Origin: Pseudoips prasinana
Lineage: Eukaryota; Arthropoda; Insecta; Lepidoptera; Nolidae
Direction: 5' to 3'
Assembly (NCBI GenBank): GCA_951640165.1
Contig: OX621238.1
Location: forward strand, 31,520,001 to 31,584,000
DNA length: 64,000 bases
Position 1 is the stretch's first letter; each line of letters opens with the position of its first letter. The notes under the pieces were generated by a model. That model was not told the DNA's origin and did not search any database. It was given only the letters and a program-made list of their open reading frames with translations. A program made the translations under genes and the position numbers. Of the stretch, positions 30,431-43,116 are shown piece by piece.

Positions 30431-31144
30431 GCTCAGATATTAAACCAATTGGCGGTCACCTATCTATAGACTAACCGCGTGCCTAGGTGCTTTACCGATT
30501 CTTTTATCGATCACTTATGGACCGGTGAATGCAACTTTTTATGATAAGATTTGAAGTTGAAATTCATTTTAAATTTATCTATGGTTTTGGTACGCAACAA
30601 AAAATAAATACTAATTTGAGTCTGTAGAGCTAGGGAGGTAAGCGGCTTAAGTACAGGTTTTGCAGAAAATATCACAAGCATTTTAATAATTTTATTGCCT
30701 TTCTTGTAAGTTATATAAAACTATTTCTTAACATAAATTGCTTTACTAAAAGCAATGCTTTTAAATTATGGATTATGTTCTTTATGACCAACCTATTAGA
30801 GTTCAAAATATGGTGAAATTATACTCCGTGTGAACGAGACACAGATACAAAATTACCGAACGTCATACGTGAACGTCGTACGCGAGTCGAAATATTCATG
30901 ATACAACTTCCAAAAAAGGCAACTTATCCCTAAGATTACACATAACAAATAATAATAATTTAATGTACAAAACACCTCATTTCCCTGTTAACACCGACCT
31001 GCACCGATCGCAATGCGATTATAGACCCTGATGCCTTTGCAATAAACACTATTATGGTTTGGCACGTTACTCCACACACTTCCTTTTGATCACAGACCAT
31101 CCAGAATACTGAAACAAAAAGATATAGTCGTAAGTCAAAGAGTA
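30431..31144. other. Intergenic, nothing recognised
   Basis: No gene or repeat signature. The minus-strand ORFs at 30960-31342 were examined as possible PEX7 or other exons and rejected. Confidence 0.35.
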
Positions 31145-31310
31145 CTCGCTTACACATGTGGCGTATTGGTTACGGAAATCGCCTACTACCCCAGCGCCGA
31201 CATGTTTGAGGTTCGATTCTCGAACAGTACAAATATGTGTGTCAAGGTAATCGCCTACCACCCTAGCGCCAACGTGTTTGGGGTTCGATTTCCGCACAGA
31301 ACAACTATTT
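31145..31310 (+). repeat. Two adjacent tRNA-like SINE heads
   Basis: Two B-box motifs (GGTTCGATTCTCG at about 31211, GGTTCGATTTCCG at about 31280) each follow a similar tract (AATCGCCTACTACCCCAGCG and AATCGCCTACCACCCTAGCG). The 69-bp spacing indicates a local duplication of the head. Confidence 0.6.
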
Positions 31311-31989
31311 GATCTACAACATGTAACATAATTAAAGCACACCCTGAAAATAGTTAGTTCAGAATCGTTTACTGAATCGATTCATATCATTTTTAATAGA
31401 GGTAATTTTTTAGGTAACATAAAATAATTAAAACTATAGAAATTATTGTCATATTAACGCTGTACAGTCAAAACAAATTAATAAGACTTTTAAAATCGCA
31501 ATTTTATTTGTATTCATACAAATTCCATCATTCAATACAAAATAAAGAAAAATAAACTTTATTTCAAGAAACTAATTTTGTAAATAACAATGTATATACA
31601 TGTTAAATTAAAACTTCAGTGTATGTATTATGATTACAACATAATATTCTAATTGGGGTGTTTAAGGGTGTGCGTTAATTACGTTACATGTTGTATATAT
31701 CTTCATTTTCCTAATTATTATTTATTTAAAACACATGCTGTGGCATTAATATTACTGATAAATTTGTAAATATACTTATAGACATATGTGTTTAATTAAT
31801 AAGCGAAAGAGATGTGAGGTGTCTATGGCAGATTGCAGTCCAGTCCGCACGAGAAGGAAGTAGTACTAAACGAACTGAACAGACTAGACTTAGTATAAAA
31901 TAACTACTGTAGCCTAATTAGTGACCTAATGCAGCCTCTGTCTATTTCAGTCAAGAACAGAGTAATACTCCGTAAACCTACTTATTAAT
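31311..31989. other. Intergenic, nothing recognised
   Basis: AT-rich, no signature. It ends in a TAATAATAATAA tail belonging to the next SINE. Confidence 0.35.
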
Positions 31990-32250
31990 AATAATAATAA
32001 TATCTCGGGACAGTGTCACACAGATCATCCTCGCCCCAAACTAAGCAAAGCTTGTACTATGGGTACCAGGCGACGATATACATACTTATATAGATAGATA
32101 AATACTTAAATACATAGAAAACATCCATGACTCAGAAACAAATATTCGTGCTCATCACACAAATATTTGCACTTACCGGAATTCGAACCCAGGACCACCA
32201 GCTTCGTAGGCAGGAGCACTACCAACTAGGCTACGGTGACCGTCCGTATT
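31990..32250 (-). repeat. tRNA-derived SINE, family B, complete
   Basis: Minus strand: tRNA-like head (GTAGCCTAGTTGGTAGTGCT, B box GGTTCGAATTCC), then a body with CGAATATTTGTTTCTGAGTC and the end AAGCTTTGCTTAGTTTGGGG, and an ATT tail. It is the best copy together with 36504-36760. It lies 3' of PEX7. Confidence 0.8.
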
Positions 32251-32515
32251 ATATGTATACATTATAATGTTTTAACATTATTATGATTAGTCTTGATCCA
32301 GTAGTCATTCTTGTAAGAGTAATTAGTATATAGTAATTTATAAGATTCTTAGTTTGCTTATAAGCTAAATTACGCATGCCATGGTCATCTGTAAGTGAAG
32401 AAGAACTCTACCCATTATCCTTTGGCATGCACTGTTTTATGGAATTTACTGCGTTCATTCTTCTTCAGGAGATCCTTAAATAAATAAATGAATACTTACA
32501 TTATAACTACAAGTC

Positions 32516-35500
32516 TCAGGCCAATGACCTGGGTGTAAAGACGTGGACTAGCGAGTCCCACCCGCAGTCCGCAATCTGATGTGGCCTAAGCGAATTCCAG
32601 TCCAGTCCGTACGTGAACTCGGAATGATGTCTTATAGTCTCTAGAGGCTCGCAACCACGTTTTAAGTCCCATATTCTGAAAATGGAAAAGATATCTTTAA
32701 AAACTATACATGTAACAGCATCATAATATATGTATCAGGATCTGAAATAAATGCAGTGGAAGTGATTGTTCTGAGAATTATGTGTGGCGTGACTTTGGGA
32801 GTCAGAATGTGAAATTCCGAGCTAAGAGAGTGCTGTGGTGTGAAAGATGTAGCCACAAAGAAGATTGAAAAAGGTATGCTGAGTAGGTTTGGGCATTTAG
32901 AAGGATGAATGAAAGAACATTGACAAAAATGTATAAATATGTGAATGGTACAACCGGAAGGGGAAGACCTCATCGACATCCTCTGACCACGTTGGAGATG
33001 TGTTCATGAAAGACCAGGTCAGAAATACCCTAAACAGGCGAGCATGTATGAAGAATATGATGAGATTAAACGAGGCAAAAGACATGAGTAAGGCTCCTGA
33101 GAAATGGAAATCTGTTCCCTGCCTACCCCTCTGGGAAACAGGCATGAGTCAATGTATGTCTGTATAAAGAACGGTAGAAAAAACCAGTAAATTGTATAAA
33201 TAAAGAAATCTTTACTGTTAAGCGCTAAATCCAAAAATAAAAAGAAAAATACAAGATCTCGGAGTAACATTGAATTAATTCAAAACAGCGAACTTAATAA
33301 GAAATATGTATTTAATAAATACTAGCTGTGACCCGCGGTTTTACCCGCGTTAAATTTGATAAATTATTACAACTCCTCCCCCGTATGTGATAGCGTGATA
33401 GATAATATATAGCCTATATATTGACCCGACCTCTTAGTAATATTCATGCAAAATTTTAAGTAAATCCATGCAGTACTTTTTGAGTTTGGCCCGGACATAA
33501 ATACAGACACACCGATAAAAATTCTAAAAACTATTGTTTTGCCTTCGATATCGATTGTAGATCACGCCCCAAGTATCCTTTTAAAAAAATATTCAATGTA
33601 CAGTTTTGACTTTCCTACGATTTTATTATATGTATGTATAGATAATAAGATGGTCATGTGTAGTCGCTGGATGACGCTGGATGCGGATAGCGCAAGACCG
33701 GCAATTGTGGAGATCTTTGAGGGAGGCCTTTGTCCAGCAGTCGGTTCTTTCAGCTGACATGATGCTGATGATAATGAAATATAATAAAGAAAGCAAACAT
33801 ATATTTAAAATCGGGCTGATAAAGTTATCGGCTATAGGTGTTTAAAGTTGACGGGGATTAAGTGGGGATCCTCTGTACTTTTCTGTATTCTATGGATCCT
33901 GTACAAGTGACGTCATATGTTAGTATCGCTCTTGTGAATCTAAGCTTTGATTTTTTTTCAATATTTTCGGTAATATTGTGATAAAGAGAATTTCGTGTTT
34001 CCTATTATACAAAATGTTAGTCCGTATACTATGTATATAAATTATGATTTTCTGGAATTTACCTGGTAGTAAAATCGTATGAACCAGCCGCCAGTATTGA
34101 AGGCGCGTGGGGAGAAAATTGCACTCTTCTCACAGCACATTCACAGCCTACAAAGACAAAAAAATATAAGTTTATAACATTAACGTGAAAAGAAATGTCG
34201 GAGGTGGTACTTTTTCTCATGTTTTGCCCCTGGTTTCAAATATTGTAATACCATTGAATTTGACAATTGTACGTCTTGTCGCACTTGGTGTATTTTTTTA
34301 AAATTATTTTAATAGGTTAACCAACAATTATTTACACATTATAAGCCAGAGTTACAAGCTAAATATTACAGTTTTTCGTGTAATAATCACTTATAGGCTA
34401 ACACAGCATGCATATCAATTTGGCAATTTATAGTTAACTAGCTGACCCGACAGACCTTGTCCTGTCTTAACGATGACTATTAACGCACGCTATCTATCAA
34501 TACTATGTCAAATAAAAAAAAGTTACATTAAAAAGGTTATATTGTCCAAAGCGCTAAGGTTAGATTAGAAATAATATTTGGTTGTGAAGTATTCTTAAAT
34601 TTTCTTATTTTCCGCGCAATTTTAAATTCTTTTTTTTACATAATAACCTTCTCCTGACAATAACAAACACAATAAAAAAAGAAATAGTGAAATCGGTCCA
34701 GCCGTTCACGCGTGATGTCGTGACAACGGAAAACGGGTTTCATTTTTATATATGTAGATTACTATAAATGTTGGATACAACATAATACTATACAATAAAA
34801 GTAGCCAAATACATTCATATAATTGCATATAAAATAGGTATATAATTTTAAAATCATTAAACAATAATATGGCGCAAAAAAAAATTAACATTAATTATGA
34901 TTAGTATTCTTCCCATTGTGCCACTAATTTTCTGAGGCCACATGAATGTGATTAAAACTTGATCGTCGATGTACCAGCTATTGTTATAACACCATCTATG
35001 CAACCTCCGGCTTTAGCAGTGCTTTGCTTACCCAATAACCCGTACATACCGAATAAAAGAATCAATATGTCGAAACTGTACTACAATACCTTTTAACGTA
35101 AACATAGGAGATGTGAGCCTCCTCAAATCCCAACCACGGATGAGTCCGTCAGAACCAGCCGTCGCTAACGCATGGGTTTCAGTTCTACTCCAATCACATG
35201 ATAAAACCTGCCAAACAATATTGGAAATTAATAAAATTGTAGCCTCTTAAACGTTCCCGTATATATCAAAGTCGATAAATAAGGTTGCGGATTACTTAAT
35301 GGTATACCATTAAGTGATCCGCACTCTTTTTTTCTGGTTACCGTAGCCTATAACGCTTTGAACACACAAACTTCTTCCCTCCCCAATAATCTTTAATCTT
35401 AACTTACTTAAGGTACTTTTCCCAATCTCTCTACTCTCTTAGTGATACGACTATATAGTCTGGTTAAAAACTGAAATTAAAGTGAACCTCTATTTTGATG

Positions 35501-38500
35501 TTCAAGCAAAGTTATGGATGGCTCGAAAGTAATAAACTACTGCGAGGGCCTTGATTTTTTATCTACCTTCATTACGTCCTTTTTCATACTGGGTCAATTA
35601 CGCTACATTCAATTAGCGACCAAGTGAATCCATATTTTTAGCGGCGTCACCTAGCGAGGAGTTAAAGATGCCTGACGAACTAATTGCCTTATTAACTCGA
35701 CCTAAACATCGATAAGAAGATAAAATACAGACTACTTAGTCGCGTTAATACTCGATAAGAATGTTAAAGATAAAATTTGTAATACACAGTGACAAGCAAG
35801 CAGACTTTTAGCTTTAAATATGTTAGACTAGACATTATTTTTGGTCTCGCTTTCAAACCACACCCCTTCTGTTGATTAATTCCTGCCGCTTTCTCTCTAC
35901 TTCTTGCTTTAATCTCATCAGAAAAATCCCTAAATCACTTTTGGGCCCGACCCGGGATTTGAACCCAGGACCTCATTACTAGCAGTTGAACACGCTACCG
36001 CTACATCAACTAGTAGTGAATCCAAGTAACGTGAAGAAAAGGCTTTAAGGTTTTTCGTATGGAAATTTGTACAATAAGTCTTATCTGAAATAAAGACTTC
36101 GAATTACCTCAGCATCATGTGCCTTCACGACAGCGGCCGGCCTTGAAGGCTCCGTACATGTCCACAACTTCAAATGTCCATCGCCTGAGACCGAGGCGAA
36201 TGTAGCCGGCGAATGTGGGGAGAAAGCGGCTGTGTACACCAGTTGAGAGTGACCCAGAAACGTGCTGAGGCATGCTTCTGATTCGGGGTCCCACTAAAAA
36301 AGGATACAAAAATATAAGAAAACAGATGACATGAAAATTAGATATTTCTGCAATTAGTAAACACTTGTGGAAATATAATAAAATAAAAAATATATCTTTG
36401 GACAAATAACGCACAGGCATCTTATCCCAAACTAGACAGTGCCTATACTATGCAAGCAGATATCTGGTAAACGAACTAATATATTTATAAATATATACAT
36501 GTTATAGGCTAGTTGGTAGTGCTCCTGCCTACGAAGCTGGTGGTCCTGGGTTCGAATCCCGGTAAGTGCAAATATTTGTGTGATGAGCACGAATATTTGT
36601 TTCTGAGTCATGGATGTTTTCTATGTATTTAAGTATTTATCTATCTATATAAGTATGTATATTAGTCGCCTGGTACCCATAGTACAAGCTTTGCTTAGTT
36701 TGGGGCTAGGAAGATCTGTGTGACATTGTCCCTAGATATTACATATTATCATAGATAAATTACACCCAAACACAGAACTGAAACTGATGCTCATCACAAA
36801 AACGAGAACATCATCTTAAATTGTGTACCACTTTATCTCACAACAACCCTCACAAACACTTTTTAAACAATAGAATAGTCCAAGCGTGAAATAAACTCCC
36901 AGAAAACGTAATTTCAGCCCAAAATGTGAATCAATTCAAAAATAGACTCGACAAATATCAAAGCTGCAATAGAAAGATGACTATGACGGGCCTGTTGGCG
37001 TGATTGGTAGATACGCTGCCTTTCACGCCGGAGGTCGTGGGTTCGATTCCCACCCGGGACAAATATTTGTGTGCATGAACATGTCTGTTTATCCCGAGTC
37101 TGGGTGTAAATTTATATATATAAGTATATATTTACAAAAGAAAAATAGTATATGTAGTATATCAGCTATCTGGTTTCCATAGTACAAGCTCTGCTTAGTT
37201 TGGGATCAGATGACCGTGCGTGAATATTGTCCCAGGATATTTATTTATTTATTATTTATTAAAGTAGTGGAGAAGAGCTGGATACAGGCACTTACCAGTT
37301 GAATCAACTGCTTGCCTGTTCACTAATAATAATAATAAATATTGTTCCCGGGTGGGGATCGAATCCACCACCCCTGGCTTAACAGTCAGGTCACTAACCA
37401 CTAGATCAACAGGCCAGTTAAGAACAATACTTATATAACAATTTTATATATTATAATTGGGTTATCTAAATTAGTGCCCGAAGCTAACAAATCTAGGTAA
37501 TATTTAATGTGTATGTAATGAAAGTCTACGTGAATAAAAACTTTTTTTTTATAAGTATTACCTATAAAAAAATAGTTTTTATATACGTAGACTTTATAAA
37601 TGCGCTTGATTACATATCTGTACTAATATATTTTAAGTAGTTTGTTCAATAATTATTGTAATTTTCTACATGTATGTCTAAAACTTACATCTCCCTTTTG
37701 GAGTTAATTTATATAAATAATTTGTGTAAATAATGTCTCAGGATATTATTATTATTACGTAATTAATATAATGATTATTTATGAACATTACAAAACAAAT
37801 ATTTAAAAAAGTCTTCGTCTTCGTCGGTCTGTTTATAAATGGGTGACGGCCAAAGTGGTTTAAGTTCTGAACGTCGGCGTCGCCGTGTTTCGGAGGGTAG
37901 GTACGTCAAGCTGTTGGTCTCGTTTATTGTCGTTAGACAATAGTCGATAAGCCATGACAGAAGCCTACTGGGCGGTTGGACTAACTCTGCCACTAGGGTA
38001 ACCACTGCCCATACGATAAAGTAAATAATCAAATGCTCTATGATTTTTCGAGTTTAAATTTAAGCTTCGCAATGCGAAAAATGCAAACAATACTGTGATT
38101 CCTAATTTAGTTTTGCTCTACTTATTGGACAATCGTGAAACTATTCCCAGCAGGTATTTATTGATCTGTTGTGAATTTCAGTTGTTCAAACAACCTTGAC
38201 ATTATTGGTCCAATGACGACGCAAATAATAGCTTCTGATTACATTGTATTGGATTAAGGTTCAGTGGAAGCTAATGATTTGTGAATTGTGTCAATGAATG
38301 TCGAATTAAAAACCTGAAATACGGTGGTTTAATTAGTCGCTATATATATCTACATAGAATACATTTGAGTGCCAATAGTTTTATACAAAACACTTTCCGA
38401 AGGGTCACTTAAAATACACCTCTGGGTACAAATGGTAATTATGCACAGGTTATAATGTCAGCCGAAACACGTCCACTGCTGGACAATAATAATATATCCT

Positions 38501-41500
38501 GGGACATTATTCACACAGGGCCATCTGATCCCAAACTAAGTAGAGCTTGTATTATGGAAAGCAGATAACTGATATACTACATTTCTTTTGTAAATACATA
38601 TTTAGATAACTACATCCAGACTCAGGACAAACATACATATTCAACGCACAAAACCTGTTGGGGCCATAGGTTGTTGGTTCGATTCCCAAAATGAACCCAC
38701 AACCTACGGCGTGAAAAGCAAGTATCTACCAACCACGCCAACCGATCTGCTTAAGGATCTCCATATTGGAATTGTCTCGAACATTTGGGGTTATGCCATA
38801 ATCTATATTAACTTAAATTTATTTTATTTTTAGTATTTGTTATTTCTATTATTTTATTTTTAATTGAATAATTTTGGTCAATAATATGTACATTTATATT
38901 TAATAACTTAAAGTGTTGGATATGGGAATAATTTCCTGAAATAAATTTATTATTATTATATTATTATAATCATTATAATCGTCATGCTTGGTAAACCGAT
39001 TGGAGATTGCAGTGTGATGGTCAGAGTACACAGCCAGTTGCTTTACTAGATCATAAGTGATCAACGAGGTGAAGCACTGAGACCGGTCAGTCAATAGATG
39101 GGTGACCACCTAACTGGATTAACTTTTGCAGGGCTCCGTACTTCAAATGTTTCTGTCAGTCCCGGTTGTTGTTGTTAGATAATCGATAAGCCTTGTCAGA
39201 GGTCTACTGGGCGGCTTATACATTTCTGACACAAGGGTAACCACTGCCCATACGATATAGTAAAAATAAGACAGACCCCTGTGAGTCTCTAACTATACTT
39301 ACTTACACATGCTTAGAGGGCTCTTTACTTTAGCAAAAAAGATAGTGGCTTACCAACTTAACTGTAGTATCCCAACTGGCACTTAACAGATGTGTTCTAG
39401 GCCAGTCTACAGAACACACTTCGCTTGTATGTGCTCTCAGCACCCTGAGTGGAGCAGCACAGCCAACTCTCCACACTATCACAGCACCGTCTCCAGCTCC
39501 ACAGGCCGCTGCACTTTCAGTTGTCCCTGACCATGTCTGGAACACAACACATTCTTATTAAGAGATATCCAAACACAATTAAAACAGTTATTATTTATTT
39601 ATTTTTACATCCAACCCATCTCCATGCACTGCATGGTAGGGTAAAAAAATTTGACTATTCCAGACAAATGTAATATTTTTATAGAATAAATTAAATTTTG
39701 AATTTATTGAATTTTACCACTTTTATTAGTCTATAAGGTTTCCAACACACGTGGCATCACTACACATGCATGTCATATCATGTCATGTTATGTCTCATGT
39801 CGACTGTGTCGTTTGCTCACCCCAATAAACATCATCGGCCTACCTAAGAGACGCTCCCAACACAATAACGTCAGGGTATCGTAACATAGGTATCGCCGAC
39901 GTTTTCGCCCAATGAACAATGGTATTCTATCCAGGACAACATTAACATACTAATACTTGCAGGCGAGCTGCTCATGGATCAAAATAATGCTAAGGTTTAC
40001 TTGTTTTCTCACTTATATACTTACATTCTTATAGACATGTAATTTTATCGTTAACTAACACTAACACAATATAATTACCTTAGTCTACTTAAATGGATTA
40101 TAATAAGTAGGTACTTGAAGGTCAAACATATTTGCTAGACCATGCTAAAAATGTATTTTTCTTTCTTGACAATTGATAACCTATAGGACTTTATACTTAT
40201 CAAATTAATGGTTCCCATGCTAATACCCTTACCGAGGGTATATAGGTGGCATCCATAACAGATTGATCCCCACTGAATAATTGAATATATAAGTTACTAG
40301 CTGTGCCCCGCAGTTTAACCTGCATTAAACTTTATAAATTATAGCCTATGTGTTAATCCAGGATGTCAGCTAACTCCACACCAAATTTTATTAAAATCGC
40401 TCTAGCTGTTTAGACGTGAAGAAGTAACACACAAACACTCACAAACTTTCGCCTTTATAATATTAGTGTGATGTGTTATCAATAAGATATGATGGAGTCG
40501 CAATGTGTGGTGTAGTTTAAACTTTTGTTACTTTGCTAACACCCATGTGTCAGCAAAGGAATCAAATGTTTAATCTACCAGTATGTATTACTTGTAGCTA
40601 CATACTACCACATTGGTAGAGGTTACTGGTCTGATGCAAAAATTACATTGAGCCATTAACCTTTGTCGAAAGGTTAAATTTATGATTTTGCAGATTTTTG
40701 TATGAATTAATTTTATAAAGTATTGCATCATTATGGAATTAATATGAATTGATAAAAGGATAAGTGTTTATATTGATACTAAATAACTTTACAAATATCA
40801 TCTAGTCACCTTAAAAGTCACAACTTCTATAAATAAAGTAAGTATTGTTATGGAATTAATACAGATAAAGTTTTCGCTTTCATTTTAGAGTATGCAAAGT
40901 GGCATTATTAGGATCATACCAAATTTGGCTAGGAAGAGGGTGGAACACTGAGATACAGAGAAAATGAGTGTTGATTCATCACAGGGGGCCCCCTAAAAAG
41001 CACATCTGAGTCTCAAATCTTAGACTCTGTTTAGTGTTCCCTCCTTTACCGTGTCATGGACCCGGTTTCGGAATTAGGTCTTCTGTAACTTAATAACTTT
41101 AGACAGACATCAATCTAGTCACACTTACCGACACAACTTAAGTCAATGGTCTATAAATAAAGTAAATGTCAACATAAGCAACTAATCCAATTACATGGTG
41201 ATGCAAATTCATATTATAAGTAAGTGCGTATGAGGTATATGTATAAGGCTTCAATGCATAAACAGGTAAAGTTTATGCTTCATAAGCTATAGTTTTTAAA
41301 TGTTTTCAACATCATAATTAACTAAAAAGCAAATTTTCAAATTTCTTATATATTTATGTTTATAAGCAATTTGTTTTATAGCAATCCACAGGAACCATCA
41401 CTGATTTTGTCATTGTCAAGTAATGATGGATGTTCTGTATGGTATCTTATTTATTTTTATTGATAGAATACAAATACAAAATCTCTTTACTGTAGACCAA

Positions 41501-42685
41501 GATTTACATGTGTGAGCAGACACTAACATTTGATAACTTACAACAAATGGTCTTATCGGCACAGGGTTTCAGTTTGCTAGGGCATTGCATTTATAAATAT
41601 ATAAAATCAGGTTAATAAGTCTATAAAAGAGTTGTAGTAGACTAAAGCAGAGGGGGTAAAATCAAGTCAGTAAAATTTATTTTGTATGTATATTGGGAAT
41701 ATGCACTTAGTCATGCAGGAAAAAGTCAAAAGTCATTTCATGTTACACAGACATAGAATTTCCTAATACAAATTTTAACTATGTGACTAGGCTAGATAAC
41801 TCATGACGTCATAGAGATTTAACATATATTCTCTGTGCTGTAGTCCACATGTTTATTCTCATAGAGTACTATGTCACCTCCATGGTCCTTACATATTAAT
41901 ATATTAATCAATATCATTTATCATCTTACTATTGTTGAAATAACTGCCATTTAAATCAATTTAAAAATATTGTTCACTATCTGTATTTTGTACCTACCTA
42001 TGGTACACAATAAAGTATCTGACTCTTAAGGTCATCAATTAAATCATGTTCATAATGCAGCTATGCTGTCACGCGTTCATGGATCGGAGTATGACTTAAG
42101 AGATTGTCTTTATACTACACTTGTACAGTCCAAGTGAAATAAATATATGTAAATTAACTACCTATCAAATTTAGTGGTTTGACATTATGATTAATTAACA
42201 TGGGCTTCAAATTGTCAATGATAGTGTTTATTTTTTATTTTACACATTTACATAACAAACAAAATGCAAATGCAATAATTCTTTTCTTATAATACAATTT
42301 GCCATTTACCCACTTTCTTTGTATAAAAGGATGCTTAAATAATGTTATACTATTAAAAACTATTCAAGCTCCTTTAAATCTGTAGCTTTTTTGACTATTT
42401 AAAACATAGACACAGCTTGAATTCTGCATAGATAGGTACACCATGACATTTGCTTGATACAATAGAAAAAATTGAATACCTTACCACATCAAATAGTCCA
42501 TCGCTCCACTCCAATTTCTGCACTTCAACCAAGGAGCTACCGTCTGGGGCTAGTTCTAAGAAGAACAATGTTCCACCTCCAGCTAGGCCGTAGTACTGGC
42601 TAGTAGCTACAGCCAGCACGTCCGGCCGTGTCCGGGAAAAGCGGACACTATAGCCGTGCCGGCCAGGAGTCAGAAATGTAGGCAT
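32516..42685 (-). CDS. Pex7: Peroxin-7, peroxisomal PTS2 receptor (six exons)
   Basis: PEX7 binds the N-terminal PTS2 signal of matrix enzymes in the cytosol and, with long PEX5 in most animals, brings them to the peroxisome import complex. Minus-strand exons: 42685-42485, 39536-39354, 36293-36108, 35207-35090, 34147-34063, 32675-32516. All junctions are GT-AG and the spliced frame is open: 310 residues against 323 in human. The protein opens TPGRHGYSVRFS and EWSDGLFDV, then WD40 units follow (SWDTTVKL/WDPESEACL, SGDGHLKLW, GSDGLIRGWDLR, AAGSYDFTTRIWD) and a C-terminal PEX7-like end (HHSEFTYGLDW, ADCGWDSLVHVF). Start ATG is at 42685; an acceptor-like TTTTTCAG just upstream hints at a 5' UTR intron. 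Introns of 0.9-3.1 kb are full of repeats. Whether the PTS2 route operates in this insect cannot be judged here. Confidence 0.93.
32720..33150 (+). mobile_element. Decayed LINE C-terminal region, in PEX7 intron 5 (antisense)
   Basis: Conceptual reading in shifting frames gives LSRFGHL, a GRGRP-like patch, RRACMKNMMRL and EKWKSVPCLPLWE, the end of a widespread lepidopteran non-LTR polyprotein. Several stops and shifts make it inactive. Confidence 0.65.
33323..33660 (+). repeat. RTE-like 3' fragment
   Basis: It begins CTAGCTGTGACCCGCGGTTT and continues with ATTGACCCGACCTCTTAGTA and TTCCTACGATTTTATTATAT, parallel to 1906-2160. Confidence 0.6.
33661..33780 (+). repeat. LINE 3' end with GAT-rich tail
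   Basis: GATGCGGATAGCGCAAGACC, GAGGCCTTTGTCCAGCAGTC and a run of GATGCTGATGAT are the typical end of a lepidopteran RTE-like element. Directly abuts the fragment at 33323. Confidence 0.55.
34437..34745 (+). repeat. RTE-like fragment starting CTAGCTGACCCGACAGACCT
   Basis: Both the start and the end (CGGTCCAGCCGTTCACGCGT, then TTTCATTTTTATATATGTAG) are typical of another lepidopteran RTE-like fragment family. It lies in PEX7 intron 4. Confidence 0.6.
35287..35322. repeat. Near-perfect palindrome
   Basis: GCGGATTACTTAATGGTA and TACCATTAAGTGATCCGC pair with one mismatch and no loop. It is intronic in PEX7 (intron 3). Confidence 0.7.
35935..36015 (-). repeat. SINE family C, head only
   Basis: Reversed: GTAGCGGTAGCGTGTTCAAC, then GAGGTCCTGGGTTCAAATCC with the B box. 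The same head ends the elements at 15937-16240 and 54580-54925. Confidence 0.65.
36504..36760 (+). repeat. tRNA-derived SINE, family B
   Basis: A clear A box (TAGGCTAGTTGGTAGTGCTC) and B box (GGTTCGAATCCC), then GTGATGAGCACGAATATTTG and the end TTTGGGGCTAGGAAGATCTG. It is in PEX7 intron 2. Confidence 0.8.
36989..37257 (+). repeat. tRNA-derived SINE, family A
   Basis: It starts GGCCTGTTGGCGTGATTGG, has the B box GGTTCGATTCCC, and runs through TATCAGCTATCTGGTTTCC to GTCCCAGGATATTTATTTAT. PEX7 intron 2. Confidence 0.8.
37345..37420 (-). repeat. tRNA-like SINE head
   Basis: Reversed: GGCCTGTTGATCTAGTGGTT, an imperfect anticodon arm around CTGTTAA, and GGTGGGTTCGATCCCCACCC. A TAATAATAA run lies next to it. 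The anticodon stem has a mismatch and the acceptor stem is not complete, so it is not called a tRNA gene. Confidence 0.55.
37503..37760. repeat. Foldback-like repeat plus SINE A tail
   Basis: AAAGTCTACGTGAATAAAAAC and TTTTTATATACGTAGACTTT are inverted relative to each other; related sequence (TTTTATTCACGTAGACTTT) occurs at 54165 and 55985. The end (AATGTCTCAGGATATTATT) is a family A SINE tail. Confidence 0.5.
37905..38015 (+). repeat. Dispersed repeat family F
   Basis: AGAAGCCTACTGGGCGGTTG and CTGCCACTAGGGTAACCACT match the copy at 30065. Confidence 0.6.
38485..38755 (-). repeat. tRNA-derived SINE, family A, rearranged head
   Basis: Reversed matches to the family A tail and body (TCCTGGGACATTATTCACAC, ACATCCAGACTCAGGACAAA). 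Near 38655-38705 a B box in the opposite orientation (GGTTCGATTCCCA) is followed by the inverted head, so the head is partly duplicated and inverted. Confidence 0.65.
39140..39255 (+). repeat. Dispersed repeat family F
   Basis: GTCAGAGGTCTACTGGGCGG and CTGACACAAGGGTAACCACT match the copy at 30065. It lies about 100 bp 3' of PEX7 exon 2 (in transcript direction). Confidence 0.6.
39600..39715 (+). repeat. 5'-truncated copy of the 16.8-20.8 kb LINE family (3' UTR only)
   Basis: TGCACTGCATGGTAGGGTAA and CAGACAAATGTAATATTTTT closely match the LINE 3' UTR near 20740-20795, and the end (TTTTGAATTTATTGAA) parallels its GAATTGAAT tail. Confidence 0.65.
40296..40475 (+). repeat. RTE-like 3' fragment (short form)
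   Basis: It begins CTAGCTGTGCCCCGCAGTTT and ends CTTTCGCCTTTATAATATTAG, nearly the same form as 7184-7352. PEX7 intron 1. Confidence 0.6.
40476..42484 (-). other. Rest of PEX7 intron 1, nothing recognised
   Basis: No coding exon of PEX7 is expected here, since exons 1 and 2 join in frame. I see no known repeat signature. Confidence 0.4.
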
Positions 42686-42994
42686 ACCGAATGTATAGCT
42701 GAAAAATAATTATTTTCTCTTGAAAACTTCCAAACATATGTATTAAATGTTCAGAAGTACAATGTAAAGTATTATATCCGTACCAAGTTACATTTCCTAA
42801 AGTGTATTAGATAATTAACTACTTTGTTTACTTATTTAAATCAGTTTAACATTAATCTTATTAGTTTTTCCTACGTAAATAATCCAAATTTAATCAACAT
42901 CTCCAGATAACCTTTCATATTGTCAAAATTAATGTCAAAATTTGACGTTTTTGATGGCAAAGATATTGCGACTTTAGTGATGGCATACAAAACA

Positions 42995-43007
42995 ATCGAT
43001 AATCGAT
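42995..43007. promoter_or_regulatory. DRE-like palindrome ATCGATAATCGAT
   Basis: Two overlapping ATCGAT cores resemble the DREF-binding motif TATCGATA found in promoters of insect housekeeping genes. A role in the PEX7 promoter is plausible but inferred. Confidence 0.35.
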
Positions 43008-43062
43008 TTACATGCGAGTAGCATGCGTCATACGGCTGAAATCTTATTAGGACGCCTACGAA

Positions 43063-43076
43063 CTAAATCCAATTAG
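43063..43076 (-). promoter_or_regulatory. RCSI/P3-like photoreceptor element upstream of Arr2
   Basis: Reversed the site reads CTAATTGGATTTAG, which fits TAATYNRATT, the Pax6-type rhodopsin core sequence I element of insect rhodopsin and phototransduction genes. It lies 41 bp upstream of a TATA box, a spacing like that in known photoreceptor promoters. Confidence 0.6.
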
Positions 43077-43116
43077 CCAGTTAATGCTTTCTGCAGGAAA
43101 CCTCACATGTTACCCT

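Noticed and set aside
30960..31157. Possible terminal exon of PEX7 (minus-strand ORF with Phe-Trp after an acceptor)
   Set aside because: The phase does not match exon 5 and the true terminal exon, with HHSEFTYGLDW and GWD, is at 32675-32516.
34920..35075. Possible PEX7 exon between exons 4 and 5 (minus strand)
   Set aside because: One frame is open for 38 codons but does not resemble PEX7, and exons 35090 and 34147 already join in phase with the expected WD40 sequence.
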